Assembly (NCBI GenBank): GCA_032358165.1
Contig: JAALGY010000012.1
Span: 806,001 to 870,000 of the forward strand
DNA: 64,000 bases
From: Diplosphaera chodatii
Lineage: Eukaryota; Chlorophyta; Trebouxiophyceae; Prasiolales; Stichococcaceae
Direction: 5' to 3'
Shown here: positions 10,035 to 22,647 of the stretch, in pieces
How positions within the stretch are numbered: the stretch's first letter is position 1
Layout of the letters: each line of letters starts with the position of its first letter
Position numbers and translations under genes: made by a program
Notes under the pieces: model-generated
Seen by the model: only the letters and a program-made list of their open reading frames with translations
What the model was told of the DNA's origin: nothing
The model's database searches: none

Positions 10035-13000
10035 CTACTGCGGCTGCCAAATGGTCTGCAGACGGCTCAGGAGCTGGGGGTCTGCAATGGTAGCAGAGCT
10101 CGGGCGCTCTGGCTGGTTCAGCCACGACTGCACTTGCGCCTGCATTCGCATGTTGATGGTCGCAGTTCAGACTTCTGCTGAAACATGTGCAGGTCAGTTT
10201 GGCACTCTGATGGCGCGCCTGCATACATGACAAAGCACTGCACAGACTTCTGGCACACCTGAACATCAGCGATGCGAGACGCCGTCGACAGCTGCTGAGC
10301 TTGTGGGTGCGACGCCTCGCTACTGGCAGGACCCATCTCGAAGGCCAGGGAGGCGGCCGCAGCAAAGGGGTTGTGCGCCTCAGCCGCTGCAGCCCGTGCT
10401 GATGTGGGCTGCGAGTGCGCGCGTGCCAACGGCATGGCACACGCCTCTGCTGCGAATGGGTGGGGCAACCCCGCTGGCGCTGTGGCGGGCTGCGGGCGGA
10501 TGGAGGATTGTGTGTTCACGGCAAATGTCGACCTGGTGGCATCCCGAGGTTGCAGCTGGTCTGGCAGCTGTACAGGATAAGGTGGCAGTGACTGCATGAT
10601 CGCAGACTCGAGGCTTGCAGAGGTGGCAGAGCCCCCCGCAGCCATCTGGAGCTCCCAGCCGCCGTTGCTGCCCATGGCCTGAGTGCTGGCAGCGGCATTG
10701 GCTGCGGCCAAGCGGGCACTCCCATTGCTGCCCTGCCTGGCCAAGCCGCTGCGCAGGCAACATGTTCCAACGCTCGAGCTTGCAGGCACGTCCCTCTTTC
10801 AAAGATACATTTTGCTCTTGACCTTGCTGGACACAGTGCAGGCGCTGCCATCCTGATGCTTCCACACCTGAAGGGGTGGTGGGCAGGAAGCGCAGGCGTC
10901 CGGGGGGTACAGGCCCCAGGCGTGCATGTGCCCGACTGCGGGAGTGACCCCCGGGGATGCGTCGCCAGCTGCGGCAGCCTCAGGCGGTGCGCATCCCAGA
11001 CAGCGCCTTCATCAGCAGCTTTCCGTGTGAGGGTCAGCACAGGCTGTAGAGCAAGGGGCAGCCAGGGAGGAGTCTTACAACGAATGTCGATGCAGCATAG
11101 ACAGGACTTCATCCCAGTGTAAGAGCACGCACGGATGCGGTCCTCATCATCGAAGTCTTCACTGGCAGAGCTGCAGCCGGTGTTGAGCAGCACGCCCTTC
11201 GCAGCAGGCGCCCGTGCCTGCTGCTGCGAAAGCTGCAGCTTGCGCATGTCATCTGCCAGCGCCTCTGCAGACAGCATTCCCGCAGAGTCGTAAACAAGAT
11301 GCGCGAGGTGGTATATGCTGCAATTCAATGCTGCATGCTATGCCACTGGTCTGAAGTTCACAACACACTCGGCCTGCCCCACTAAATGATGCGCAGGATA
11401 CTGCAAGGGGGTTTTCGAAGAGCTCACCCTGGCAGCTGTGGTGGCTGGCCGCCCTGCTGAGTGGGGCCTGGCTGGCCGTGGGCTGTGTTGTTGCAAACTG
11501 CAGGGGCCCAAGGGGGAATGGATCACGGGACATGATGCGTGAATGGTGCACAAGCAGATGCACACCCGCCAGCACGCCAAGACCACAGCAGCCTGTTCAC
11601 CTGGTGAGCGCTCTGAGAGGCCACAGAATTGGCCGCCTGGAGAGCCGCCATATGCGCCATCCTGCGAGCACACCATCGTCCCACTTCAGCAAGGCGATCT
11701 TTCAGACGCAGCGGTCACGGACGCATAGATATCCTGACATGCCCAGAGCTCACAGGTGGAAGTTCTGCTGCGTGGGTGCGAACAAGTTGGACGGCAGGCT
11801 CCCGCAGCGGGCCGCATCGGCTCCCAGCTGCTGCAGCGGGAAGCGTGAGGCCATGGCACACGCAGCAGCATTTGCCCCGCCATACACGCCATGGGTTGTG
11901 CCGGCTTGACTGGCAGACGGCCTGCGATCAGGGTTTGGGATATCGTGGAGGTGTGCTGCTGCAGCTCCAAGAAGATACCTCATGTGTTATCGACAGATGT
12001 TGGCGCATACCTCAAGCCGATGGCAGTCAGCGGTAGGGCACCATGCAGCGGCATGCCCAGCGGTGGTGGCACGCACGCCACCTGCAACCACAACAGGACA
12101 GCCCTAGTTGCTGTGAATGTGTTCTGACAAGGCACCAGTGCTTGTGTCTGACTAGAGGCCAGCGCCTTGAGGCACATGCATATTCCTGCCGCACCTGCGG
12201 GGGCAGCGTCGGCAGGCTGTGTGGCAGGCCGTTCAGCGCGAGCGGCGGCCCCGGGGCCAGGGGCACCCCGCCGGGCCAGGCGCCCGGCTGCATCATCGGC
12301 AGGCTGTGTGAGTAGCGGCAGTTCTGGCCGCGGCTGCACTTGCCCCTGCACATGCAGCAGTCGCAGAAGCATTAATGCGCTGGGTGTCTGCAGACAAGAG
12401 AGACACGCAGCCCACACTGTCGAACCCGGCTGGGGGTCTTGTGGCAGTGGTTGGTTGGATGGTGGGCATGCATGTGGTCTTGGTTTGGCATCCGTTCACA
12501 AGGAAACTTCAGCGCTGACACCCACCGAAGGAAGTCGAAGCAGGGCTCGGACGACCCCGGGGGCCGCGCCCTGGAGCTGTGCATCAGGGACGTGATGTCG
12601 TGCGAGTAGCGGCACTCGGCGCCGCGGGCGCACATGCCCTTGACGAAGTCGTAGCAGATGGGTGCGCCCCGCTTGGCAGCTGCAGTGGCGCCCTGCTGGC
12701 ATGTGCAGTTTTTGACACATGTTGTCATCAACATCAGGGGCTGCCCTTGAGTACGGGGATTTACAGAGTGATGCCGTGAAGATTGCACCATCGCCACGAC
12801 TGACAACAACAGATTTTTCGATGGAGATGTGGCTCACCTGAATCTGCTGCTGTGCCACAATGCTGGAGAGATCGTGGCTGAATCGGCAAAGCAGGCCGCG
12901 AGAGCACTGCCCACGCAGGAAATCGAAACAGATGCCCCTTTCCTGGCTGTTGACCTGTGATCACCACCAGTGGACCATCGTCCCACTCCCTCATCAAGCA

Positions 13001-13428
13001 TCACGGCTTCCCAGATGCACATGATGAAGCTAAAGTTAGCAGCACCGCAGATGCAGGGCTGTTTGCCGTGCTCACCTGCACAATGTGCGCCAGGTCGTGC
13101 GAGTACTTGCAAGAGTCGCCGCGCATGCATGTTCCCTGCATCGCAAACAAAAATTTCCAACAGGTGAGCGATGACGGGTTGTTGAGCCTCAGACAGTCCG
13201 GAAGCAACGATTTCTATATGGCGCAGCCAGTGCAGCACGTGACAGTGCTGATGAAGTGTTGATACTAGCGCTGTGCTCGCGTATGTTTGCCTTCGTGAAA
13301 TCAAAGCAAATCTGCTTCTTGGGGTCCAGCTCCGGCTGGGCGTGCAGGCCCATCGGCAGGAACTGTTGGAGCTGGTGCCCGTTGAGCATGCCGCAGACGG
13401 CTGCCATGAAGTAGGCTGCCTGCAGCAT
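10035..13428 (-). CDS. CCCH zinc-finger RNA-binding protein (muscleblind-like)
   Basis: This is a predicted RNA-binding protein, probably acting in splicing or mRNA fate. Four CX7CX5CX3H fingers lie in successive exons: ICFDFTK/GTCMRGDSCKYSH, ICFDFLRGQCSRGLLCRFSH, ICYDFVKGMCARGAECRYSH, and CFDFLR/GKCSRGQNCRYSH. Fingers 1 and 4 are each split by an intron. The rest is low-complexity Ala/Gln/Pro/Ser sequence, including NPFAAAASLAFEMG, and the last exon ends LLSRLQTIWQPQ before the stop at 10035-10037. The join after ICFDFTK needs a GC donor (GCAAAC, 13285-13290). The start is MLQAAYF at 13428; the nested ATG at 13407 is an alternative. Middle C-terminal junctions (about 10200-11900) are approximate. 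Finger spacing resembles muscleblind proteins, but the fingers are not clearly arranged as MBNL-type tandem pairs. Confidence 0.82.
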
Positions 13429-14491
13429 AATAGAACGAAGGTCGTTCAACGCTAAGGACAATGGTAGCGGAGCGTCAACGCCTCGCGTGGGCTCCGGCAA
13501 TATCGTTGCGGAGCGTTGCCGAAACAGCTGACCGGACCAGCAAAGCAATCGCGGGCGGTGTTGGGGGTGACTGCGTACAAAACCTGGGATTGCAAAGACG
13601 TTCTAAGCGATGCTGTCGCCACAGACGTCTACGCCGCTGTTCTCCATCTGCTGGGTCAGCGGATGTGCTAGCACAGAGGTCACAGGTGGGTGATCGGAGT
13701 CCTGTCACGGCCGCAACACCATGCGGCAGCTCACCTAACCGCTGCAAGATACACGCAAGACCCGCGCGCTAGCACATGCTCGGAGAGCTGGCGGCCATTG
13801 CCATTCTGCATGACAAGCGTGATCAGGTCATCGACAGCTCATTCGAAATCAGCAGGGTTTAGGGCGCAACGGATCTGTCATTCTGTCTGTCGGGGTTGCA
13901 TTGTGGCCTTCCTCTTCCGGATGAGGGTTTACATCCGAATTCGAACCAGCACACATGCAGCTGTAGCCCGAGGGCCTCAGGGTTTAGGCGGCGTCCCGCC
14001 CAAAGTCCCGGGGCCTCCGAACCCGGAGCGGGGGAGTATGGATGCCCGGGGAGAGTGGGGGTGGTCAACTACAGCCGGCTCGGCCCCGCTCACGCGCCTA
14101 GTTATGGGTCTGGAAGCGTCGCAGCTGTCAAATTCATCAGCTCCACTTTGAATTCGTATTCAGGGTGTAGTGCGCTTCCCGACGGAATGAGGGGGTTGCA
14201 TTGTGAGAAGCGACACACAGTCACACACTGATCGCCCTAGCAGCTCCTCAGTGTACGTTTTTGTGCGTTGCAAGGATGCCTGAGGCTCCTGACTGTGCAG
14301 CACAGGACCCTCTGGACCGTGGACAAGAACTGCGCTGATGCCATTTTGCAGCCAGCAGACCAACGTGCTCGCACGTGCACGGCAGCAGCAGACCCTGGAC
14401 GCCTGTAACGCGTCCGATGATCCGCTATGAACATATGTCACAGCCATATCACATGGGTCCAGCACGATCAGCTGCATAGCAGGCTGAACGC
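13429..14491. promoter_or_regulatory. Divergent promoter region with TTTAGGG motifs
   Basis: This separates the starts of the CCCH gene (leftward) and the AAA ATPase (rightward). Single TTTAGGG or GGTTTAGG motifs occur at 13858-13864 and near 13981. No exon for an N-terminal domain of the ATPase was recognised here, although one might be missed. Nothing else recognisable was seen. Confidence 0.4.
13858..13864. repeat. Single TTTAGGG (telo-box-like) motif
   Basis: One TTTAGGG unit preceded by AGCAGGG lies in a divergent promoter region. In plants, such telo-boxes occur in promoters of translation and ribosome genes. A single copy may be chance. Confidence 0.3.
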
Positions 14492-17400
14492 ATGTCTGAA
14501 GCCGTGCCGCCCAGCAGCAGTGTCAGCACCGCGCAGCAGGCTTTGCGCGAGCTTATAGGTAGTGCTCGGAATGCATCGTTCGTGCAGCTGTACGAAAAAG
14601 GCATGTGCGCCACAGCTAATCGTTGCCGATGGCCCACACGTGGAACACAGTGCTGCATCCACCGCAGGGTGGCCGATTCTATATGCAGCCGAGGGCGCAG
14701 AGCTGGGCGTCCGCTGGCCCCGCGGCCTGCTGCTGCACGGGCCGCCTGGGACCGGCAAGACGATGTCACTGCACGCGGTTGCACAAGAGTTTGGAGCCGA
14801 GGTGCGCTGGCAGTGCAGGTGTGTGCATGGGTGCTGCCATGCCAGTAGATGCCTAGATCCTGTGTAGCAGTGCTACCCCTGGTGGCCGCGATGCGACGTT
14901 CTGCTGGCCAACCACAGGTTCACACCATCACCGCCGACCGGGTGGTGGGGGGCTTTACCGGGCAGTCGGAGCGGCAGCTGCGGGAGGCCTTTGCAGCAGC
15001 GGAGGAGGCAGCAGCCGCCGGCAAGCGCGTGGTGAGGACCGAGAAGGCTGGCAGCTCTCCTCTCCATGACGGCTCCGATCACTCATTGACTTCGTGCTGT
15101 TGACAGTGGGCAGGACTCTGCCAAACACAGCTCTGTCTGAGCACATGTTGGGATGCAGCATGCAAGCGGCGTGGCATGCGGTCACGCCACCGTGCAGGTG
15201 ATCTTCCTGGATGAGCTGGACGCCCTGTGCCCACGGCGCGCCGGCAGCCGGCCGCACGAGGCGCGCATCGCCGCGCAGCTGCTGGCGCTGCTGGATGGCG
15301 CCGCCAGCAGCAGAGGTAGCCTGCAAGACTCCGCGTATTGTCACAGCAGACAGCAGCTCTGTGCAGGCTGCCGAGGTGACGGCGTGACGCAGGTGAAAGC
15401 TTCCAGCCTCCAAGCTCCGACACACGGTGATCTGGTGAGCCTGCAGGTCACCGGCTGCCAGTGGTGGCGGCGACCAACCGGCCCAACGACATAGAGCCCG
15501 CTCTCCGGCGCCCCGGGCGGCTAGACCAGGAGATCCAGTTTGCGCCCCCTGGCGTCGAGGCACGTCGGCTGGGAGTCACGTGTCACTCAGCCTTTGTGCT
15601 TGGCACAGCAGAGCCCTGGCCCTGCGTCACATTTGCGCAGCTGCACCAACCTGCTGAACCTGCGGGTGCACACAGGAGCGTGCCACGATCCTCCGGCAGC
15701 ATGCGCGGCTCCTGCCGCTGGGGCGGCATGTCGCCCTGGACGCCATCGCAGCAGACTGCGTGGGGTACACCGGCGCTGACCTGGCAGCGCTGTGCCGGCA
15801 GGCGGCCATGCGCGCCCTCACATCAGGTGCGTGCTGGCGTTCCCTGTGGCTCTGCTGCGCGGGCATTTGCGGGTGCTCTGTGTGAAAGCACGCGTCGCAG
15901 CAGCCCTGAGATCTCCCCATTCAAGTGGGGAAATTGGCCATGCGGGACGGCTCACCATTGACGCATGAGCTGCCACTGCCTCGTGCCACAGGCACGCAGC
16001 GCGATGTGGAGCAGCCCGACTTTGAGGCCGCCCTGGCTGAGGTGCGGCCGTCGCTCGTGCGGGGCGCCGAGGTGGACCTCCCCAAAGGTCGGGCCACTAC
16101 CAATTGCATTGCAGCACCACAGCCATGTCAGGGTTGCTGCGCAGGCGAGGCTGCAGAAACGCTTTTTGGGAGGCCCTCACCAGCAGCGGACAAGACTGGC
16201 TGTGAGCCTGCTGACGCCCGGCAGCCACGGTGTGCGTGCGCATGCCGCAGTGAGCTGGGACGACATCGGGGGCCTGGACGAGGTGAAGCGGCGGCTGCGG
16301 CAGGCGGTGGAGTGGCCGCTGCAGCACGCGGGCGCCTTCCGGCGCCTGGGCCTGGCCCCGCCCCGCGGCGTGCTGCTGCACGGCCCCCCAGGTGCTGCCT
16401 GGTGAAGCGAAAGCTGCCTGCATGATTATACACTGTTGGCAGTGTGGCACATGGAGCTTGGCTTGCCAAAGGTATGTTGCGCTCAAGATGATGCTGCTGC
16501 TCAGGGCTGTAGCAGCACTGGTTATGGTGCTGCCTGATACCACCGCAGCACCCGCCATCGCCCCTCGTCAATTTATTTGGCAACCATGGTCACTGCTGCG
16601 TCCGCACCATGCAGGCTGCTGCAAGACGACGCTGGCGCGCGCGGCTGCGGGGGCCACGGCCGCGACCTTCCTGCCGCTGTCGGGCGCGCAGCTGCACTCC
16701 ATGTACGTGGGCGAGGGGGAGGCGGCGCTGCGGCGGGCCTTCGCGCGGGCGCGGCTCGCGGCGCCGGCCGTCGTGTTCATTGACGAGCTGGACTCCGTGG
16801 CAGGTGCCGCATGTCCTGGCACACGTCTGCGGGCGTCCATGCGCCTAGCGATACAAAGGCATGCAGCCAGGAATGCTTGCTCGTTGCGTGCCCAGTGGCA
16901 GGGGCACCACCTGTAGCAGCAGCAGCAGCAGCAGCAGCAGCATGTGCTTGCTGCCCATTTGACGAGGATGTTGCTGCTGCTTATTGGGGGCAGAACAGGC
17001 CCACTTGGGTGGTAAAATCGATATGCAAGGGCATCATGTATGGTGTCGTGCTCCAGACACTAAATTGTGTGCTGTGCAGCCAAGCGGGAGGACTCCGACT
17101 CATCTGGCGCTGATGTGACGGCTCGGCTGCTCTCCGCACTGCTGGTGGAGATGGACGGCCTGGAGCTGGCCTCAGGTGATCATATCAGATGATGGTATGA
17201 TCAGATGCGGTTGTGACATGTAACATCACTGCAGCGCGTTGTCGTTGGGAGTGCGGCAGCTGAGCTGAGGTTGTGCTGCTGTTCTCGGAGGCATACCTGC
17301 AGACTTTAAAATATATTGTAATGTGACCATTTCATGTTGTCACTACATCGATACATATGTTGCCTGTTGTGTAGGCATCCTGGTGCTGGCGGCGACGAAC

Positions 17401-18182
17401 CGGCCCGCTGCAGTGGACGCCGCGCTGCTGCGCCCCGGCCGCCTGGACGTGCTGCTGTACGTGCCGCCACCGGACGCCGCTGGACGCCTTCAGGTGCCGC
17501 ACTGCCCAGCCTCAATTGCTCTTGGCAGTCACCCGCCTGTGTGCATGGTGCCCATTGCTCGAGAGCCCAGCCAGCGTTGTGCTACTGTTGAGGTTGCCGG
17601 CGCCTAGCCCAACGTGCACAACCTGCCCCATGCCTCCTCTGACGCCAGAAGCATCTGGCCCCAAGCGTCGCCAGATGCAGCAGCATGGTGACTTTGAGCT
17701 GTCGACTGCAGGTGCTGGAGATCCAGACACGGGGGATGCCGCTTGCGGACGATGTGCGCCTCCCTGCAATCGCTGCTGCCACAGACATGTTCACAGGTGA
17801 GCTGCGTTGTTTGTTGTCATGTCAATCGTGGCCATGCCCGGCGGGCAATCCTGCCTGTGCATGGCTGACAGCAACCTGCACATGTGAACAGGCGCCGAGC
17901 TCGAGGGCTTGTGTCGGGAGGCCGCCTTGGCTGCGCTGCGGGAAGACCTTGAGGTGGGCAGAGCTGAGAATCTGCATGTGTGACACACGTGACTGACTCC
18001 TTTGGTAAGCCTAGAATATGATAGTCACACTCAGAAGCACATGACTTGGACAACCAGTGGCTACACTCCGACAGGGTGCCACCGAGGTGCGGGCAAAGCA
18101 CTTTGCAGCGGCATTGGCAGCGCTCCAGCCGGGGCTGTCAGCAGCAGAGCTGCACAAGTTTGCATCATGGCAACCTACATGA
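14492..18182 (+). CDS. AFG2/SPATA5/CIP111-type double AAA ATPase
   Basis: This is a CDC48-related AAA+ ATPase of the AFG2 type, whose known members release shuttling factors from pre-60S ribosomes. D1 carries Walker A GPPGTGKT (exon 14668-14801), then [16 protein letters not shown] (exon from 14918), Walker [11 protein letters not shown] and [21 protein letters not shown]2 begins [19 protein letters not shown]. Its Walker A GPPGCCKTT is split by a phase-1 intron, and it continues with FIDELDS and [18 protein letters not shown]. The last exon ends [13 protein letters not shown] (stop 18180-18182). A GPPGC-KT loop in D2 is typical of the AFG2/CIP111 branch, which usually has GCSKT; here Ser is Cys. 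Only about 30 residues precede D1, so the usual N-domain is missing or its exons were not found. A (CAG)n tract sits in one intron. Confidence 0.9.
16914..16942. repeat. AGC/CAG trinucleotide microsatellite in intron
   Basis: About nine uninterrupted AGC units lie inside an intron of the AAA ATPase gene, just after the D2 Walker B exon. A length polymorphism is likely; no coding role is apparent. Confidence 0.8.
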
Positions 18183-19057
18183 GCGACTATGCCAGTCAGA
18201 GTAGGTATTGGTTGCGACATGACCGTGCTACACGAGCACCCGAGCAAGCCAAGGTGAACATCTGTGCCTCAGCACATGGCCATTCCAGCCCGATAACAGG
18301 CGCATTGCTACAATGTCATCGACATACGTGGCGTCCATTGTGCAAGCAGTACTGAGGCATCTGCTTGTCTTCGCAGCTGGCGGCAATCTTCACTCCCAGG
18401 CTGACGCCTGCGACAGATAGCCAGGGTGGCAACAGCAGCGGTGCCAGGCAGAGTGGGTTCTGGATGTGGACATGTTCGCGCCCGCACTTCCACGGTTATG
18501 CTCATCCAACTGCATTTGCCTCTACAGCGTTGCCAGGCTTGCAGTCAATAATGATGAACTGAGATGCACACACTGGGTATTACATAACGCTTGAAGACTG
18601 GATGCGCCAAAAGCTGCATGTATGTCCTGAACCGTCAAACGCTGCCAGTAAACCAGGTACTGCAAACCAATTCAATCCTGCTTCCACATAACGATGGCCA
18701 TGCAGCACACATACTGAGGCCATCCAAGAGCATGCGAGACGCTAACACTGGGGTTCTGTGCCTACACAAAGCACTACACACGGTGTGGTAATACTGCTGT
18801 CACAGCCTGCTCAAACAAACAGGGATTGCATGACAGGGCCGCGAAACCACTGACAAGGGACCAAAGCACGGAATGTACCCAGATCCTGAGCACCTGCACT
18901 CGGGAACATGCACACTTGTGATCTACCTAGACGCCTGACCAGGAGGTTGTGCTCTAGGACCTGATCTGCAGGATGGTCACTGCTGTAGAGGTGGCAGGTC
19001 CACGGATCTCGACTGGAAAGGCTGCACCCCTGCAGTGCAGATGTGACGACACTGACC
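18183..19057. other. Convergent 3' intergenic stretch
   Basis: This lies between the AAA ATPase stop and the 3' end of the leftward PH-like gene. It must contain two 3' UTRs. Open frames are short and show no family resemblance. A TTACA (TGTAA on the minus strand) at about 18577 is far from the PH-like stop. Confidence 0.4.
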
Positions 19058-21124
19058 CTATGTGGCCTGACCGTACAAACAGCTGAGCACGACCGGCAGT
19101 GCTGCGCCGGCCGTGAGCCCTGAAGACGCCTGGGCTGCGGTGTTTTGAGGCCCAGGCACCTCTGGCGCACGTTCTTCGACTGCAGCCATCAATGGCGGCA
19201 GCCACAGTCCTTGCGCTGTCCTTGACACTGCTACATAGGGTCTTGGCTGTAACCACACTGAAGCTGCTACTGCTGCTCGACGGGAGCTGCTGCCAGCACT
19301 GCACGGCGGCTGCTCAGATGGCGGTGGCGCGCGCCCAGTGGGCGTAGGGCATGCAGGCACGCGGCGTGGTGCAGCGACGCACGCGCTGCGACCCCGGCTG
19401 CGCCTCTGCCTGCTGCCTGCGCCATTGGCTCTGACCCACCTGCACTTGGAAGACCACCTACTTAGTGATCGTGCCCAAACAGGCAGCACATCATGCAGCC
19501 GATCCGACCCGGAAATGAGTTAACATGGATGTTGTTACTGGGGTGCTGGTGATATGCACATGGGCGAGCAGCACAATGGGGCCTGGACAGCACCTGCATT
19601 GCGTCCTCCAGGTCGCGCAGCTGCATGACGCAGTTCTGGGCAAAGGTGCACCAGTTGCCCGGCAGCTGCGCCGCCGCCTCCCGCTGCAGCATCGTGTCCA
19701 CCTGCAGCATTGCCGTCAACGCTAGGGTATCCTCAAGACCCAGTGTCCCGATGCACCACTGTTGCCCCTGCATTGCTGCAAACAGGGCATCGCAGCGAAC
19801 CACATGTGGCGCATGAAAACAAATCCAAAGCCAATGTGAAACAGCGGCTCACCTGATGGTCCAGGTTCATGACAAAGGCCTGCAGGCCGCTGACCCACTC
19901 GCGGCACCATGACAGTGCCTCCGCATCCGACTCTGTAAATATGCACAATGCCCCTGAGCGTGAGCTTCTCACGTTGCCATAAGCGACTACATGTACGTAT
20001 GAGAACGCTCAGCAGACGAGGGATGTGCTGCTGCATGGCCGTGCAGCAAACGTCGCACCTGACTGCGACTCGGGTGGGTGGCTGTCTGCAAGCGCTCGGG
20101 CGATGATGTGCAGCAGGCCGTCCACCTCGTACAGCCCCTTCTGCGCCAGGCGCGCCTTGTCCGCCACCACGTTGAGATCCCGCAGGCCTGCAGTGTGCAC
20201 GGATCGCACCACCATGCTGCACACGTCGCCGCCGCCTTACCACCTGAACATGCCCGCACCCTGGCGAGGCAAAAGGAGCGAAACATACGGAGTCGCCGTC
20301 GACAGGTGTGCAGCTGTCTGCCATGGCAGCTGTGCATGGTCGGAGCACCTTCTTCAAACGCTTGTCGGGCCGCCTTCAGGCGCTGCAGCAGCTGCTTGCC
20401 AAACTCACGGCCGGCACAACACAGGCGCATGACCACAAGAGGGCTGGGACCTGCGCGGGAACGATAGAATGATATGCAACAACCACGCTGGGGCAGTTGA
20501 GATGACAGAGGCATGCAGCATGGCTGCCTTGTCCTGCAGCCCAACACAGGAGGGGAAGGTGCGCCCACCAAACAGCGAGGTGGCCCGAGCCCGCTTCTTC
20601 TGCTGCGAGACGCTGACGGGCTTGCCGTTGACAGGCTCGGGTGCGCTGCAGCCAGTGGCCGCCCGCACGAGGTGCCCTAAGCAGAAGGTGAAGAGTTGAT
20701 CAGGATTTGCACCGAAACATTTCAAAAGGCTGCCGGCATGCAGCAAGGCTTTTGGACAGCGCTGCTGGATGTGTGGAGCAGGCTCACTCTGCCAGTTGAG
20801 GTGGGAGACGCCGTCGTGCGCTGCGAAGATGTGCTCATTGGGCAAAACAAAGACGCCTGCAGGCTCTGAGCTGCTATCCCGGCCGCCCGTCACCCTGAAC
20901 GCGCGCTCAAACATGTGTTGTCTGCCGCCGGTGTGCATGCTGAACTCCGAGATCTGGGCGCCGCGCAGCGGCACTGAAGCGCTGGGGCTGGCGGCAGACT
21001 CATCGCTGAAGATCAGCATGCGGTCCTGCTGCAGGCGGGCAAAGACGGACTGCCACACTGGGCTGCCAGCCCGGGTCCAGAGGCTGCCCTGGCAGGTGGG
21101 TCCCTCGGTCCGAAGACCTGGCAT
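19058..21124 (-). CDS. PH-domain-like protein, function unknown
   Basis: This gene model is tentative. The first exon reads GSLWTRAG, then WQSVFARLQQDRMLIFSDE, and later HMFERAFRVTGG. This is a beta-strand pattern like a pleckstrin-homology fold, including the N-terminal G-x-L-W. Later leftward exons look helical: GKQLLQRLKAARQAFEEG, GLRDLNVVADKARLAQKGL, ESDAEALSWCREWVSGLQ (similar to the last PH helix) and QLRDLEDAMQVL. The last part is Pro/Ala-rich and ends near 19058. The start at 21124 is the first ATG that keeps the PH strands complete. Exon boundaries were not resolved, and one or two PH folds are possible. If correct, it would bind phosphoinositide membranes or protein partners. No catalytic motif was seen. 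Confidence 0.45.
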
Positions 21125-22647
21125 CGCACCCTCAAGGCCGCAGTTGCTGCGTGACAAGACGGGCGTTTCGTGTGACGTTTCGGAATGACGTCTGCAGCAC
21201 GATCAGATCGCCGCAGGCCGATCACAGCAGCACTGTCACACGCCTGCTGTGTGCCAGCGTGCCAATCAATGCACAAGAATATTGCGCGTCGCCGGGATGA
21301 ACGCGCGCTGAATTACGGCACTGAAAGTCCCATGCTTGCAAGCGTGGTAGTCCCATAGAATATTGGGAAGGACAGATATGGTGGAAGGGGTTGGCCAGTG
21401 TCACCCTCAGTTAGCCTGCTGTTCCTTTGCTGTGTCAACAAGCAGCAACTAACAGGACTACACTGCGCTTGGTGGTAGTCTGGGCTCTACACTGTGCTGG
21501 GGGATAGGACCGTGCGAGTGGTCATCTGGTGAGCCAGGTGCTTGTGAACTAAGTGTGAAACCCTGAAGAGTATTGAGGAAAAGTAGGGAGTGTGTGGGCA
21601 TGGGCAGGTGTGTGGGCACGGGCATGATCTCTTCTGGTCGCGTGCAATCGACCCCTGACTGCGAGGACGCTACGCTTCACCGCAAACCTCTCCTTTGCCG
21701 CCTGTAGCACATCCACTACCAACCTAAGCTCCTCGACGTACCACACCGCACAGGCTAGGGCTGCGTCTCACAACACGTGCTGCGATTACGGGCAGGTCGC
21801 CCTTCTGGTCCCAGACTTATTATAAGGACTCGCAGTAGTTGTCGGGGGCCAAAATAGGACTTAGGACCGCAGGGTTTAGGATCACACTGAGGAGCGCTGT
21901 GGTGCGTTCGCGGCAAAAGTTGCTGGTTGGAGGGGGGTTTAATCAGTTCAGGCATTTCACTTGGCCACGTAGAGGGAGAGACTATCAAACACTGGACACC
22001 ACGACGAGCTGGACTCGGAAGAACTCTGCTGCTGCAACTGTCCGCTACACAATCCTCTGCCAACACGGCGGCCGGCAACAAACCCTGTGGCCATGGTGCG
22101 CCCTGTACACATCAACTACTGAGCTGGGCGTCCTATCATAAACTCAGCAGGGACCAGAACAGAGGCTACGCTGGCTGCCCTGCTGCGGCTCCACTAGTCA
22201 GTATCCGTAACAGGTCTCGAAAGCAGAAGCTGTACAACCTTCTGACCCAATCAATACTGCGCAGCGGAGAGAAGAGTTGGGCCCCGAACAATGGCGTCAT
22301 CAATAATCGAGCGCGCTCCCCGCCTGGTGCAGCCCACAGCACTGCACAGGCCATCGGCAGCACTTTGCCGACAGGGCCCCGCCCCCGCCTCGGCAACTTG
22401 GGCCAGCCCATGTTCTGGGCTGGGAGCCACGGGCACCGCACCCCGGGAAGGGAGAAACCAAAAGCACAGGCCGCAGCCATGGCCCCGCCGGCCCCGCTGC
22501 AGCGGTCGCCAACCAGCACCCTGCCTCTGCATTGCTCAACTCTGTAGCCTCGGCGTGCGCGCCAGCTCTGGCACACTGCAGCGGCGTGCGCAAACTGCAC
22601 CTGCCGCCTGCCGCCAGCCGCTGCTGCAGGTCGCCGCGGCCGCCGCC
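21125..22647. other. Gene-poor stretch with small repeats
   Basis: This lies upstream of the PH-like gene and downstream of the unknown gene at 22648. It holds an 18-base tandem repeat (21591-21626) and a GGGTTTAGG motif near 21870. Frames between 21550 and 22150 have no recognisable domain. It could be remnant mobile DNA, but nothing diagnostic such as terminal repeats or a polymerase was seen. Confidence 0.4.
21591..21626. repeat. 18-base tandem duplication
   Basis: Two adjacent copies of TGTGTGGGCAYGGGCAKG (21591-21608 and 21609-21626) differ at two positions. They lie in gene-free DNA. No function is apparent. Confidence 0.6.
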
